Origin: Bog-473 sp963828505
Lineage (GTDB): Bacteria > Actinomycetota > Acidimicrobiia > Acidimicrobiales > RAAP-2
Assembly (NCBI GenBank): GCA_963828505.1
Contig: CAWHFM010000008.1
Span: 1-64,000, forward strand
Direction of reading: 5' to 3'
DNA length: 64,000 nucleotides
In this document: one piece after another, positions 43,974 to 51,442 of the stretch
Layout of the letters: each line of letters opens with the position of its first letter
Position numbering within the stretch: position 1 is the stretch's first letter
Translations under genes and position numbers: made by a program
The notes under the pieces: generated by a model
The model's input: only the letters and a program-made list of their open reading frames with translations
What the model was told of the DNA's origin: nothing
Database searches by the model: none

Positions 43974-44210
43974 ATGGGTCGGCGAAAGGCGAGGCGGCGG
44001 GGCTCTCCCGGGCGGGTCGGACCGGAGGAGCGCCTCAACCCCGGATCACACTGGCGTGCCGACGGCGTTCCCAAGGCGGCCTACCGCTCCCAGACCGAGG
44101 CCCTGAGCGTGGCTGACGAACGGCGACACGACAGCGGTCTGGAGCTGAACGTGTACCGGTGCGACGTCTGCTCGGCGTGGCACATGGGAAACGCCGAAGG
44201 CCGGCGCTGA
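43974..44210 (+). CDS. Small zinc-ribbon-like basic protein
   Basis: From ATG 43974 this is a 78-residue protein. The N-terminus is very basic (GRRKARRRGSPGR), then KAAYRSQTEALSVADERRHD, and the end YRCDVCSAWHMGN has the Cys-x-x-Cys plus Trp-His of a small actinobacterial family with a knuckle-like metal site. It probably binds nucleic acid, but function is unknown. The frame is open upstream to 43821, yet that part lacks protein-like composition. The DinB-like gene begins 10 bases after its stop. Confidence 0.66.
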   Translation: MGRRKARRRGSPGRVGPEERLNPGSHWRADGVPKAAYRSQTEALSVADERRHDSGLELNVYRCDVCSAWHMGNAEGRR

Positions 44211-44220
44211 TGGGCGAGCG

Positions 44221-44760
44221 GTGAGCCGGGGCGCGGCCGGGAGCGGGCGCGGCAGCGACGACACCCTCCCGACTGGTCGCTGTGCTGAGTGTGGCTTCGA
44301 CTGGAACGTCGATGACTACGAGATTCTCGTGGGCCGGTGTGTCCGCGAAGTTGCAGTCTTCGGTGAGGTCATGTCACACGTCGACCCCTCTGAGGCGGTT
44401 CAACCCGGCCTATGGTCTGCGAGCAGGTACGTGTGGCATACGGTCGATGTCCTGCGATTCGGGACAGAACGGCTCTGGACGATCAGCGCCGACCCGTCCT
44501 ACGGCGTGCCCGTGTGGGACGAGAACGTCATGGCCGAGGTCCGCTCGTATGACGACCTGTCCCCAGTGGTCGGCCTCGTAGCGCTGATCGAAGCCGCGCT
44601 CGCCTGGCGACAGGCGGCGCTCGAAGCACCTCAAGACGCGGAGACGCCGCACCCGGAGGCCGGCGCCATCTGCGCCTTCGACGTCGTGCAGCGCAACACG
44701 CACGAGGTCAGCCATCACCTTTGGGACGTGCAGCGCGGAGCACCCGCACCGGTCACGTGA
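44221..44760 (+). CDS. DinB-superfamily protein
   Basis: A 179-residue protein starting at GTG 44221. After a short disordered end, CAECGFDWNVDDYEIL leads into a four-helix bundle: SASRYVWHTVDVLRFGTERL and later NTHEVSHHLWDVQRG. The three histidines on two helices (WHTVD, HEVSHH) are the metal-site pattern of DinB/YfiT proteins, usually thiol-dependent transferases in actinobacteria (mycothiol or bacillithiol). The leading Cys pair CAECGFDW is seen in a subset. Likely coupled to the small zinc-ribbon gene upstream. Confidence 0.82.
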   Translation: MSRGAAGSGRGSDDTLPTGRCAECGFDWNVDDYEILVGRCVREVAVFGEVMSHVDPSEAVQPGLWSASRYVWHTVDVLRFGTERLWTISADPSYGVPVWDENVMAEVRSYDDLSPVVGLVALIEAALAWRQAALEAPQDAETPHPEAGAICAFDVVQRNTHEVSHHLWDVQRGAPAPVT

Positions 44761-44947
44761 TCGGGCCTGGCGGTCGCCGGTAAGGCGGCAATCGCCCTCT
44801 CGGTGGGCGGCCTCGAATATTCACCGTCATGTCGAGTCGGGCGAGGGCACGGCGCAGGCTTCCCGGATGCGCCGCCGCTCGGCGTCGGACGCACGTGGCG
44901 CGCCACGACCCGTCCGCGTCGTCGACGCCTCCCGACCTGCGATTGCC

Positions 44948-45931
44948 TCAGTCGCCGTAGCCGTCGAGGTGGGTCGAGTGCCAGGCATAGGCGGAGGCAA
45001 TGATCTCGTCCAGCGTGCTCGTGCCCGACCAGCCAAGCACGCGCTTGCATTTGGTGTCGTCCGCGTACAGGGCGACCGGATCCCCGGGGCGCCGGGGGGC
45101 GAGCTCGTGCGGGACGGGCTTGCCGGTGATGCGCTCGGCCGAGGCGAGTACTTCGAAGACGGACGAACCAATCCCCGTCCCGAGGTTCACGACCGTGGTC
45201 TCGCCCCCGTCCTGTAGGTGTTCGAGCGCCTTCAGATGGGCGTCAGCCAGGTCGACGACGTGCACGTAGTCCCTGATGGCGCTGCCATCGGGGGTGGGGT
45301 AGTCCGTGCCGTAGACCTTCAGGGGCGCGCTCCGCCCGAGCATCGCCTTCATCATCAGCGGGATGAGGTTGATGGTGACGGTCCAATCCTCCCCGATCGA
45401 ACCGTCGGGCCAGGCGCCTGCCGCATTGAAGTAGCGCAAGCTCACCGACCGCAGGCCCAGGCACCTGTCATACCAAGACAACACCCGCTCGGTGATTGCC
45501 TTGCTCTCGCCATAGGGGCTCTCCGGACGGATCGGGGCGTCTTCGGACACGGGCACCGACTGGGGCGTGCCGTACACGGCGCACGTCGACGAAAAGACGA
45601 TCCGGGTGACGCCGGCGTCGTGCAGGGTCTCGAGGAGCGAGGCCGTCTGGCACGAGTTGTTCCCGAAATAGCGTTGGGGCCGGGCCATGGATTCGGCCGG
45701 AGACTTGTAGGCGGCGAAGTGGATGACCGCGTCCACTCCGAACCGGTCCACGGCATCGAGCACCGCCCTCCGGTCACCGACATCGGCCCGGACGAGGGGG
45801 ACGTCGCCGACGGCCGCGGCGTTTCCGAACTCCATGGAGTCGAGCGCAACCACGTCCAGCCCGCGCTCCTTGAGGAGCCGGACGGTGTGGGACCCGATGT
45901 AGCCGGCGCCGCCGGTCACGAGGACGGTCAT
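44948..45931 (-). CDS. galE: UDP-glucose 4-epimerase
   Basis: From ATG 45931 this is a 327-residue extended SDR. NAD binding: LVTGGAGYIGSHTVRLL. Catalytic residues: the Ser/Thr of IVFSSTCAVYG and Tyr/Lys of SPYGESKAI. Substrate region: RYFNAAGAWPDGSIGEDW and VYGTDYPTPDGSAIRDYVHV, both GalE hallmarks. The enzyme interconverts UDP-glucose and UDP-galactose for polysaccharide or galactose metabolism. It has no pathway partner beside it. An upstream in-frame ATG (45970) would add 13 residues before the NAD site and is less likely. Confidence 0.93.
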   Translation of the reverse strand: MTVLVTGGAGYIGSHTVRLLKERGLDVVALDSMEFGNAAAVGDVPLVRADVGDRRAVLDAVDRFGVDAVIHFAAYKSPAESMARPQRYFGNNSCQTASLLETLHDAGVTRIVFSSTCAVYGTPQSVPVSEDAPIRPESPYGESKAITERVLSWYDRCLGLRSVSLRYFNAAGAWPDGSIGEDWTVTINLIPLMMKAMLGRSAPLKVYGTDYPTPDGSAIRDYVHVVDLADAHLKALEHLQDGGETTVVNLGTGIGSSVFEVLASAERITGKPVPHELAPRRPGDPVALYADDTKCKRVLGWSGTSTLDEIIASAYAWHSTHLDGYGD

Positions 45932-46028
45932 GGACGTGGAGTCTCCCCGACAGCCCTGAGGCCGTGCCATCCGGCGAGGCGGGTTCCGAGATGGCGCCGC
46001 CCCTGTCCCTTCCCAGCAGCCAAGACGG

Positions 46029-46058
46029 TTGACCTCGGACCTGATCTGGACATAGCAT
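46029..46058 (+). promoter_or_regulatory. Sigma-70-type promoter of the P450 operon
   Basis: TTGACC at 46029-46034 and TAGCAT at 46053-46058 are separated by 18 bases. The operator-like palindrome begins 8 bases after the -10, where transcription would start, and the P450 ATG is 50 bases downstream. The -10 is imperfect but well placed. Confidence 0.55.
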
Positions 46059-46065
46059 GTCAGGC

Positions 46066-46084
46066 ATCGGACAAACTGTCCGAT
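46066..46084. promoter_or_regulatory. Perfect palindromic operator, probably for the TetR regulator
   Basis: ATCGGACA, a 3-base spacer AAC, then TGTCCGAT make a perfect 8+3+8 inverted repeat. It covers the expected transcription start of the P450 gene and lies 24 bases before its ATG. Size and placement fit a TetR-family operator. The TetR gene is the second gene of the same operon (47362). Confidence 0.72.
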
Positions 46085-46107
46085 TCTTCAGAGGAGCTGT
46101 CCAGGCA

Positions 46108-47343
46108 ATGAGCACCTTGGCTGACCTGTCCCCCGTCGACCTGTCGGACTCCCGGTCCTTCGTCCCCGGCGTGCCGCACGCCTGGCTGGCCCACCTGAGA
46201 CGCCACGACCCGGTGCACTGGCAGGACGAACCCGGCGGGCCCGGTTTCTGGGCCGTGACCCGTTACGCGGACTGCGTCACGGTGAACCGGGACTATGAGC
46301 GTTTCAGCTCGGGCGCCAAGGGCGTGATGCCCTTCGAGCTCGGCGAAGAGGAGGTCGCTCAGCAGAGCTTGATGATGCTGAACATGGACCCTCCGCTCCA
46401 CACGCGCTACCGGCGGCTGGTCAACAAGGGTTTCACTCCTCGCATGGTGCGCGATCTCGAGGCGAGCATCCACCGCTCGACGGACGCCATCATCGACCGG
46501 GTCATTGAGACGGGGCGCGCCGACTTCGTCACGGACATCGCGGCGGAGCTTCCCCTCCAGGTGATCGCCGAGCTCCTCGGGGTGCCCGAGGCCGACCGGC
46601 ACCGCATGTTCGACTGGTCCAACCGCATGGTGGGCAACGAGGACCCCGAATATCAGGACCAGGCCCACCTCGCCCAGGAGGCGGCGATGGAGCTCTACGC
46701 CTACGCCTCCGAGCTCTTCGCCACGAAGCGGGCCGACCCCCACGAAGACCTCATGAGCGTGCTGACCACGGTAGAGGTCGACGGCGAGAATCTCAGCGAG
46801 CTGGAACTCGAGCTGTTCTTCCTCTTGCTCACGGTGGCGGGGAACGAGACGACTCGCAACCTCATGTCGGGAGCCATGCACGCCTTCTTCGAGCACCCGG
46901 CCCAGTGGCGCCGCCTGCTGGACGACCGAAGCATCCTCCCCTCCGCGGTCGAGGAGATGCTCCGTTACGTGTCCCCGGTCATGAACTTCCGACGGACAGC
47001 CATGGTCGACGTCGTCCTGAGCGACACGCCGATCGCCGCCGGGGACAAGGTCGTCTTCTTCCACGTCTCGGCGAACCGGGACGAGGACGTCTTCGGCGAC
47101 CCTGACACCTTCGATCTCACACGCGACCCCAATCCCCACGTCGGTTTCGGGGGCGGTGGGCCCCACTTCTGCCTCGGCGCCAACTTGGCCCGCCTCGAGA
47201 TCCGGGTCATGTTCGAGCACCTGCTCGACCGCATGCCCGACATCCGGCAGGATGGCGAAATGCAACGCCTCCAGTCGCAGTTCATCAACGGGGTGAAGCA
47301 CCTTCCTGTTGCCTTCTCACCCACGGCCCTCGTCGGCGGCTGA
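46108..47343 (+). CDS. Cytochrome P450
   Basis: From ATG 46108 this is a 411-residue soluble bacterial P450. The I-helix oxygen-binding motif is AGNETTR (244-250), the ExxR pair is Glu283/Arg286 in EEMLRYVSP, and the heme ligand is Cys355 in HVGFGGGGPHFCLGANLAR. The N-terminal region (PHAWLAHLRRHDPVHWQ) and MDPPLHTRYRRLVNKGF are like actinobacterial CYP125/CYP142-type monooxygenases, which hydroxylate steroid or terpenoid side chains; that subgroup is inference. A partner ferredoxin is not seen nearby. First gene of a P450-TetR-LLM operon with its own palindromic operator. Confidence 0.94.
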   Translation: MSTLADLSPVDLSDSRSFVPGVPHAWLAHLRRHDPVHWQDEPGGPGFWAVTRYADCVTVNRDYERFSSGAKGVMPFELGEEEVAQQSLMMLNMDPPLHTRYRRLVNKGFTPRMVRDLEASIHRSTDAIIDRVIETGRADFVTDIAAELPLQVIAELLGVPEADRHRMFDWSNRMVGNEDPEYQDQAHLAQEAAMELYAYASELFATKRADPHEDLMSVLTTVEVDGENLSELELELFFLLLTVAGNETTRNLMSGAMHAFFEHPAQWRRLLDDRSILPSAVEEMLRYVSPVMNFRRTAMVDVVLSDTPIAAGDKVVFFHVSANRDEDVFGDPDTFDLTRDPNPHVGFGGGGPHFCLGANLARLEIRVMFEHLLDRMPDIRQDGEMQRLQSQFINGVKHLPVAFSPTALVGG

Positions 47344-47361
47344 GAAGGACCGCCGATCACC

Positions 47362-47997
47362 ATGGTGCGGCGCGCACCCGATGCACTGAAGGACGTCATC
47401 CGGGATTTCCGGCGCGAGCAGATCATGGAGACCGCACGCCGGCTCTTCGGGGAGCGCGGGACGACCGAGGTCCCGATGGAGGAGATCGCGGCGGAAGCGG
47501 GGGTCGCCCGTTCCACCGTCTACGTCTACTTCGCCAATCGCGACGATCTGCTGCGGGCGAGCCTCGAGTCCCTGTACGAGCGGATGAAGGACACCGTTGT
47601 CCGCATCGCCGAGGACGCCACGGCGACCGAGCGCCTCCGCGAGCTCGTGCGGGGACTTCTCGAACGCATCGACGAAAGCCCGGCCTTCTTCCGGCTGGCC
47701 ATGGCGACCCAGTCGACCACGGCTGCCTCCGGCTCGGCCGCAGTTGGAGGCGCGCTCATGCTCATCGGCCTCGACATGATGCGCCTCATGGGCGACATCG
47801 TGGCGGCGGGCGTGGCCTCCGGGGAGCTGAGGGCCGACCTCGACGCGGACCGGACCGTCAACCTGATCGGCCAGCTGATCTTCGGCACGCTCTCCGTCCG
47901 CGCCGGTGAGCCCGAACCGGCTCCCGCCCAGCGCGCCGCCGACGAGATCTGCGAGTTCGTGCTCCGCGGGATCGGCCGGCCGGAGGCGGGACGATGA
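47362..47997 (+). CDS. TetR-family transcriptional regulator
   Basis: A 211-residue regulator. The DNA-binding domain is MEEIAAEAGVARSTVYVYFA (39-58) followed by NRDDLLRASLESLYERM, preceded by the helix IMETARRLFGERGTTEV. The C-terminal ligand domain is helical and hydrophobic (MLIGLDMMRLMGDIVAAGVA). It starts 18 bases after the P450 stop and overlaps the next gene by 4 bases (ATGA). It probably represses the operon through the palindrome at 46066-46084, with the P450 substrate or product as inducer; this is inference. Confidence 0.93.
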   Translation: MVRRAPDALKDVIRDFRREQIMETARRLFGERGTTEVPMEEIAAEAGVARSTVYVYFANRDDLLRASLESLYERMKDTVVRIAEDATATERLRELVRGLLERIDESPAFFRLAMATQSTTAASGSAAVGGALMLIGLDMMRLMGDIVAAGVASGELRADLDADRTVNLIGQLIFGTLSVRAGEPEPAPAQRAADEICEFVLRGIGRPEAGR

Positions 47998-48872
47998 AGT
48001 TCGACCTCTGGGTGCCGACGGCGAGCCCGATGACGACGCACGCCATGCTCGACGCCCTTGCCACCGGTGCCGAGGAGCGGAGCATCAGCACGGTCTGGGT
48101 TGGCGAGCACGTGGTTCTCTTCGAGCGTTACGCCAGCAGTTACCCCTACTCCCAGGACGGCCGCATTCCGGCGCCTTCTGGCACGGGCCTGCTCGAGCCC
48201 ATGGTGACGCTCGCCTACCTGGCGGCGCAGACGAGCACGGTACGACTCGGCACGGCCATGCTGTTGCTGCCGCAGCGCAACCCGGTCTACGTGGCGAAGG
48301 AGGTCTCGTCGCTGGACTGGCTCTCGGGCGGGCGGGTCGATCTCGGCATCGGCGTGGGCTGGCTCAAGGAGGAATTCGACGCCCTACAGGTGCCCTGGGA
48401 GCAGCGTGGCCGCCGCACCGACGAGTACGTCGAGGTTCTCCGCACTCTCTGGTGCGACGAAACGTCGTCGTACCACGGCGAGACCTACGACCTACCTCGG
48501 TGCGAGATGTACCCCAAGCCGGTCCAGGATCCGCACCCTCCTCTCCACATCGGCGGCGAGACCCCGGCGGCGCTTCGTCGCGCCGCCCGGCTCGGCCAGG
48601 GCTGGCACACCTTCAACCGGACGCCCCAAGAGCTGTCGCAGGGCTTGCGCGAGCTCGACGTGCACCTCGAGGCGGCGGGTCGGCGACGCGAGGACCTGCG
48701 CATCACGGTCTGCCCGTACTTCAACCAGCTGACGCCCGAAGCGGTGGAGCAATACGCCGCGGCCGGGGCCGACGCCGTGGCGGCCATGTTCTTCGCCTTC
48801 GGGCCGGATGAGGTCGAGAAGGCCCTCGACGACCTCGAACCGAGCCGGCAGGCGGCACTCGACGCGTCCTGA
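47994..48872 (+). CDS. LLM-class F420-type oxidoreductase
   Basis: A 292-residue luciferase-like monooxygenase-fold protein. Typical blocks: FDLWVPTASPMTTHAMLDAL, STVWVGEHVVLFERYASSYP, VRLGTAMLLLPQRNPVYVAK, SGGRVDLGIGVGWLKEEFDA, then HIGGETPAALRRAARLGQGW. This matches the actinobacterial F420-dependent TIGR03619-like group. F420 enzymes reduce or oxidise activated C=C or carbonyl groups. Translation is coupled to tetR by an ATGA overlap. Likely acts with the P450 in one degradative or modifying route. Confidence 0.92.
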   Translation: MKFDLWVPTASPMTTHAMLDALATGAEERSISTVWVGEHVVLFERYASSYPYSQDGRIPAPSGTGLLEPMVTLAYLAAQTSTVRLGTAMLLLPQRNPVYVAKEVSSLDWLSGGRVDLGIGVGWLKEEFDALQVPWEQRGRRTDEYVEVLRTLWCDETSSYHGETYDLPRCEMYPKPVQDPHPPLHIGGETPAALRRAARLGQGWHTFNRTPQELSQGLRELDVHLEAAGRRREDLRITVCPYFNQLTPEAVEQYAAAGADAVAAMFFAFGPDEVEKALDDLEPSRQAALDAS

Positions 48873-48904
48873 CCAGGAACTCCGGCGCATGTAGGACCGC
48901 CTCG

Positions 48905-48939
48905 GAACCACCCAACGGCGGATCGAAACCACCCAACGG
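48905..48939. repeat. Two direct copies of a 13-bp element in a 415-base intergenic region
   Basis: AACCACCCAACGG occurs at 48906-48918 and again at 48927-48939, 21 bases apart (two helical turns). The rest of 48873-49287 holds a long hairpin (49125-49160) and the leader structures of the kinase gene. No gene was recognised in that stretch. Confidence 0.7.
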
Positions 48940-49124
48940 ATCGAAGAGGATCGGGAAAAGTCGAAGACAACGTTCCATTCGACCTGCCGGTCCCTCGGGC
49001 AACGCAGGGTGCGCTGCTGCTCGGGGCGGAACAACCCGCTCCCCTGCGCCGCCCGAAGTCCTTGGCATCAGAGAAGTTACGGCTGCGCCGCCACTCGGGA
49101 CAGTGGCCGAAGGAATGATCCACG

Positions 49125-49160
49125 GCTCCTTCGCTCATCCTTGGGGATGAGAGAAGGAGC
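49125..49160. terminator. Long hairpin between the LLM and kinase genes
   Basis: GCTCCTTC-G-CTCATCC (49125-49140) pairs with GGATGAG-A-GAAGGAGC (49145-49160) around loop TTGG, giving 15 pairs and one mismatch. It lies after the P450-TetR-LLM operon and before the histidine kinase gene. The absence of a T run makes simple intrinsic termination uncertain, but the stem is strong. Confidence 0.52.
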
Positions 49161-49246
49161 TGGAAGGGTCCGGATCCGACGGCACGCGACAGGGCAGACG
49201 CCTAGGCCCGCGGATCCGGTTGAGCCGGGTTGGGCCTAGCATGGCG

Positions 49247-49274
49247 GGTGGACGCCCGGGTCCACCGACCCGGG
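49247..49274 (+). promoter_or_regulatory. Two mutually exclusive hairpins in the leader of the kinase gene
   Basis: Hairpin A pairs GGTGGAC (49247-49253) with GTCCACC (49260-49266). Hairpin B pairs CCCGGGTC (49255-49262) with GACCCGGG (49267-49274). They share bases, so only one can form. B ends 13 bases before ATG 49288, over the only GGGA that could serve as ribosome-binding site. A switch controlling translation is possible. Confidence 0.42.
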
Positions 49275-49287
49275 ACCGACCGAACCG

Positions 49288-50706
49288 ATGACGGCAGCCC
49301 ATCGCGCCACCGAGCGGCCCCCGCCCCAGCTTGCCGGGACGGACCGGGGCGATCCGGACCTCATGCTCGACCGGTGGCGGTTCTGGGAGCGCATTCGCGC
49401 CCTCGACCGGCGTTACTCCACCTACGTGGACCTGGCGCTCGCCACGGCGATCTTCGCCCTCTCCGCGTGGTGGGTGTTTCACGACGACCTGTCGAAGACC
49501 GATCTGTGGTTCTCGGCCGCCCTCGCGTTTCCGCTGGTGCTGCGCCGACGCTGGCCGGTCCCCGTCTTCGCCGTGATTGCCGCGGTCGCGTTGACGCAGT
49601 GGTTCGTAACGGCGCCGCTGCCCTCGGACGCCGCGCTCCTTGTCGCGGTCTGCACCGTGGCCGCGAGCTCACGCTGGGTCTGGGTCCTCGCCTGCGCCGC
49701 CATCCTCGAAACCGGGATCGTCATGGCCACCGTGCGCTGGATTCCGACGGGCAGCGACCTCGAGTCGCTCGTCTACCTGACGGGGTTGGCCTTCACGGCC
49801 CTGCTGGCGGGCGTCGTGATTCGCGCCGTACGCAGTCAGTTCCGATGGTTGGCCGAACGGGCCGAGCGGCTCGAACGCGAGCGCGACCAGCAGGCGTCGC
49901 TGGCCGCGGCTGCGGAGCGGGCCCGCATCGCGCGTGAGATGCACGACGTCGTCTCGCACAACATCCAGGTGATGGTGACTCTGGCCGACGGCGCCGCCGC
50001 GGCGACGAGGTCCGACCCGTCCCGGGCCGCCGATGTCATGTCCGAGGTGTCCGGCACCGGCCGCGAGGCCCTGACCGACATGCGTCGGATGCTCGGAGTA
50101 CTGCGTGAAGACCCGGCAGCAGGGCGACCGGTTGCCGGCCCGCCTGCACCCGCGCGCCAGGGAACCGGGCCGCCACCGACGCCGGGGCACGACCCGGCCG
50201 GTGACGCGAACGGATCCGGCGCCAGGTCTTCCACCCACCCCGAGAAGGACGATGCCGGTACGCCGTATGCGCCGCAGCCCGGTTTGGCCGAGCTCGAAGC
50301 GCTCGTCGACCGCGTCCGGGGAACCGGACTGCGCGTCACGCTCGAACGGGCCGGCCGATCCTTCGAGCTCTCCGCGGCCGCCGAGCTGACCGTCTACCGG
50401 CTGGTACAAGAGGCGCTCACCAATGCCCTGAAGCACGCGGAATCGCCGGAGTCGGTCGAGGTTCGACTCGACTTCGACGACCCCGACATCACGGTGCGGG
50501 TGATCGACGACGGACGCGTCGGCGTGCTGGCCACCGGGTACGAGTTGCAGACGACGACGGCGGGCATGGGAAGCGGGCATGGGCTCTCGGGTATGGCCGA
50601 GCGCACCACTGCCTTCGGGGGAACGCTCGAAGCGGGGCCGATGCACGGCGGCGGGTGGAAGGTCTCGGCCACGTTGCGACGCTGCCGGACCCCACCGGTG
50701 CGGTGA
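49288..50706 (+). CDS. NarL-type sensor histidine kinase
   Basis: A 472-residue membrane kinase. Four to five hydrophobic segments lie between residues 46 and 180. A basic coiled-coil linker (AERAERLERERDQQ) leads to the HisKA_3 phosphoacceptor, His219 in AREMHDVVSHNIQVMV. A Pro/Gly-rich insert (275-325) follows. The ATP-binding domain has the N-box QEALTNALKHAE (Asn379) and G-boxes VIDDGRVG and GSGHGLSGMAERT. The signal is unknown. It is translationally coupled to the response regulator gene by a GTGA overlap. Its leader carries two competing hairpins. Confidence 0.93.
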   Translation: MTAAHRATERPPPQLAGTDRGDPDLMLDRWRFWERIRALDRRYSTYVDLALATAIFALSAWWVFHDDLSKTDLWFSAALAFPLVLRRRWPVPVFAVIAAVALTQWFVTAPLPSDAALLVAVCTVAASSRWVWVLACAAILETGIVMATVRWIPTGSDLESLVYLTGLAFTALLAGVVIRAVRSQFRWLAERAERLERERDQQASLAAAAERARIAREMHDVVSHNIQVMVTLADGAAAATRSDPSRAADVMSEVSGTGREALTDMRRMLGVLREDPAAGRPVAGPPAPARQGTGPPPTPGHDPAGDANGSGARSSTHPEKDDAGTPYAPQPGLAELEALVDRVRGTGLRVTLERAGRSFELSAAAELTVYRLVQEALTNALKHAESPESVEVRLDFDDPDITVRVIDDGRVGVLATGYELQTTTAGMGSGHGLSGMAERTTAFGGTLEAGPMHGGGWKVSATLRRCRTPPVR

Positions 50707-51386
50707 CGATCCGCATCGTCCTCGCCGACGATCAGGGCCTCCTGCGCAAGGGATTCCGTATGATCCTCGAGGCCGAGACCGGCATGGAGATCGTGGGAGA
50801 AGCGGCCGACGGCCAGGACGCCGTGCGCCTCGCTCGCCTCTACGTCCCCGACGTGGTCCTCATGGACGTACGCATGCCGGTGCTCGACGGGATCGAAGCC
50901 ACACGCGCCATCGCCACGGAAGGGGATGCCACCCGAGTGCTCATCCTCACCACGTTCGACCTCGACGAGTACGCCTTCGGCGCTCTGCGCGCCGGCGCTA
51001 GCGGGTTCCTGCTCAAAGACGTTCCGCCCACCGAACTGGTTGCCGCCATTCGGACGGTGGCCCGTGGCGACGCTGTCGTCTCGCCGCGGATCACCCGGCG
51101 CCTCCTCGAAGAGTACGCCCACCAGCTGCCGGACCTTTCGGACGGCGCCCGGGTGGGTCCCGGTGGCGAACAGCTGGCGGTCGCCGGGCTGACCGAGCGC
51201 GAGCACGAGGTGCTGCTCCTCGTCGCAGAAGGGCTCTCCAACGCCGAGATCGCCGAGCGGCTCTTCGTCTCCGAGGCGACGGTGAAGTCGCACGTCGGCC
51301 GCCTCCTGGCGAAGCTGGGACTCCGAGATCGGGTCCAGGCGGTGGTCTTCGCCTTCCAATCGGGACTGGTCAAGCCCTCGGCGTAG
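50703..51386 (+). CDS. NarL/LuxR-type response regulator
   Basis: Starting at GTG 50703 this is a 227-residue two-domain regulator. The receiver domain has the acidic pair in IVLADDQGLLRKGF, phosphoacceptor Asp55 in VVLMDVRMPVLDG, the conserved Thr in ILILTTFDLD-type sequence (VLILTTFDLDEY) and Lys in FLLKDVPP. The C-terminal GerE HTH is GLTEREHEVLLLVAEGLSNA then EIAERLFVSEATVKSHVGR. It acts as the transcriptional output of the kinase upstream. Target genes are unknown; the AarF gene next to it could be one. Confidence 0.95.
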   Translation: MTIRIVLADDQGLLRKGFRMILEAETGMEIVGEAADGQDAVRLARLYVPDVVLMDVRMPVLDGIEATRAIATEGDATRVLILTTFDLDEYAFGALRAGASGFLLKDVPPTELVAAIRTVARGDAVVSPRITRRLLEEYAHQLPDLSDGARVGPGGEQLAVAGLTEREHEVLLLVAEGLSNAEIAERLFVSEATVKSHVGRLLAKLGLRDRVQAVVFAFQSGLVKPSA

Positions 51387-51442
51387 GCGTGTGACCTGGC
51401 CGTTCCACGTCGGGACCGGCGGCCAATACGCTTCGGCTGCGT

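Noticed and set aside
46060..47301. Minus-strand frame opposite the P450 gene
   Set aside because: Val/Arg/Glu/His-rich shadow of a gene whose heme and I-helix motifs are unmistakable.
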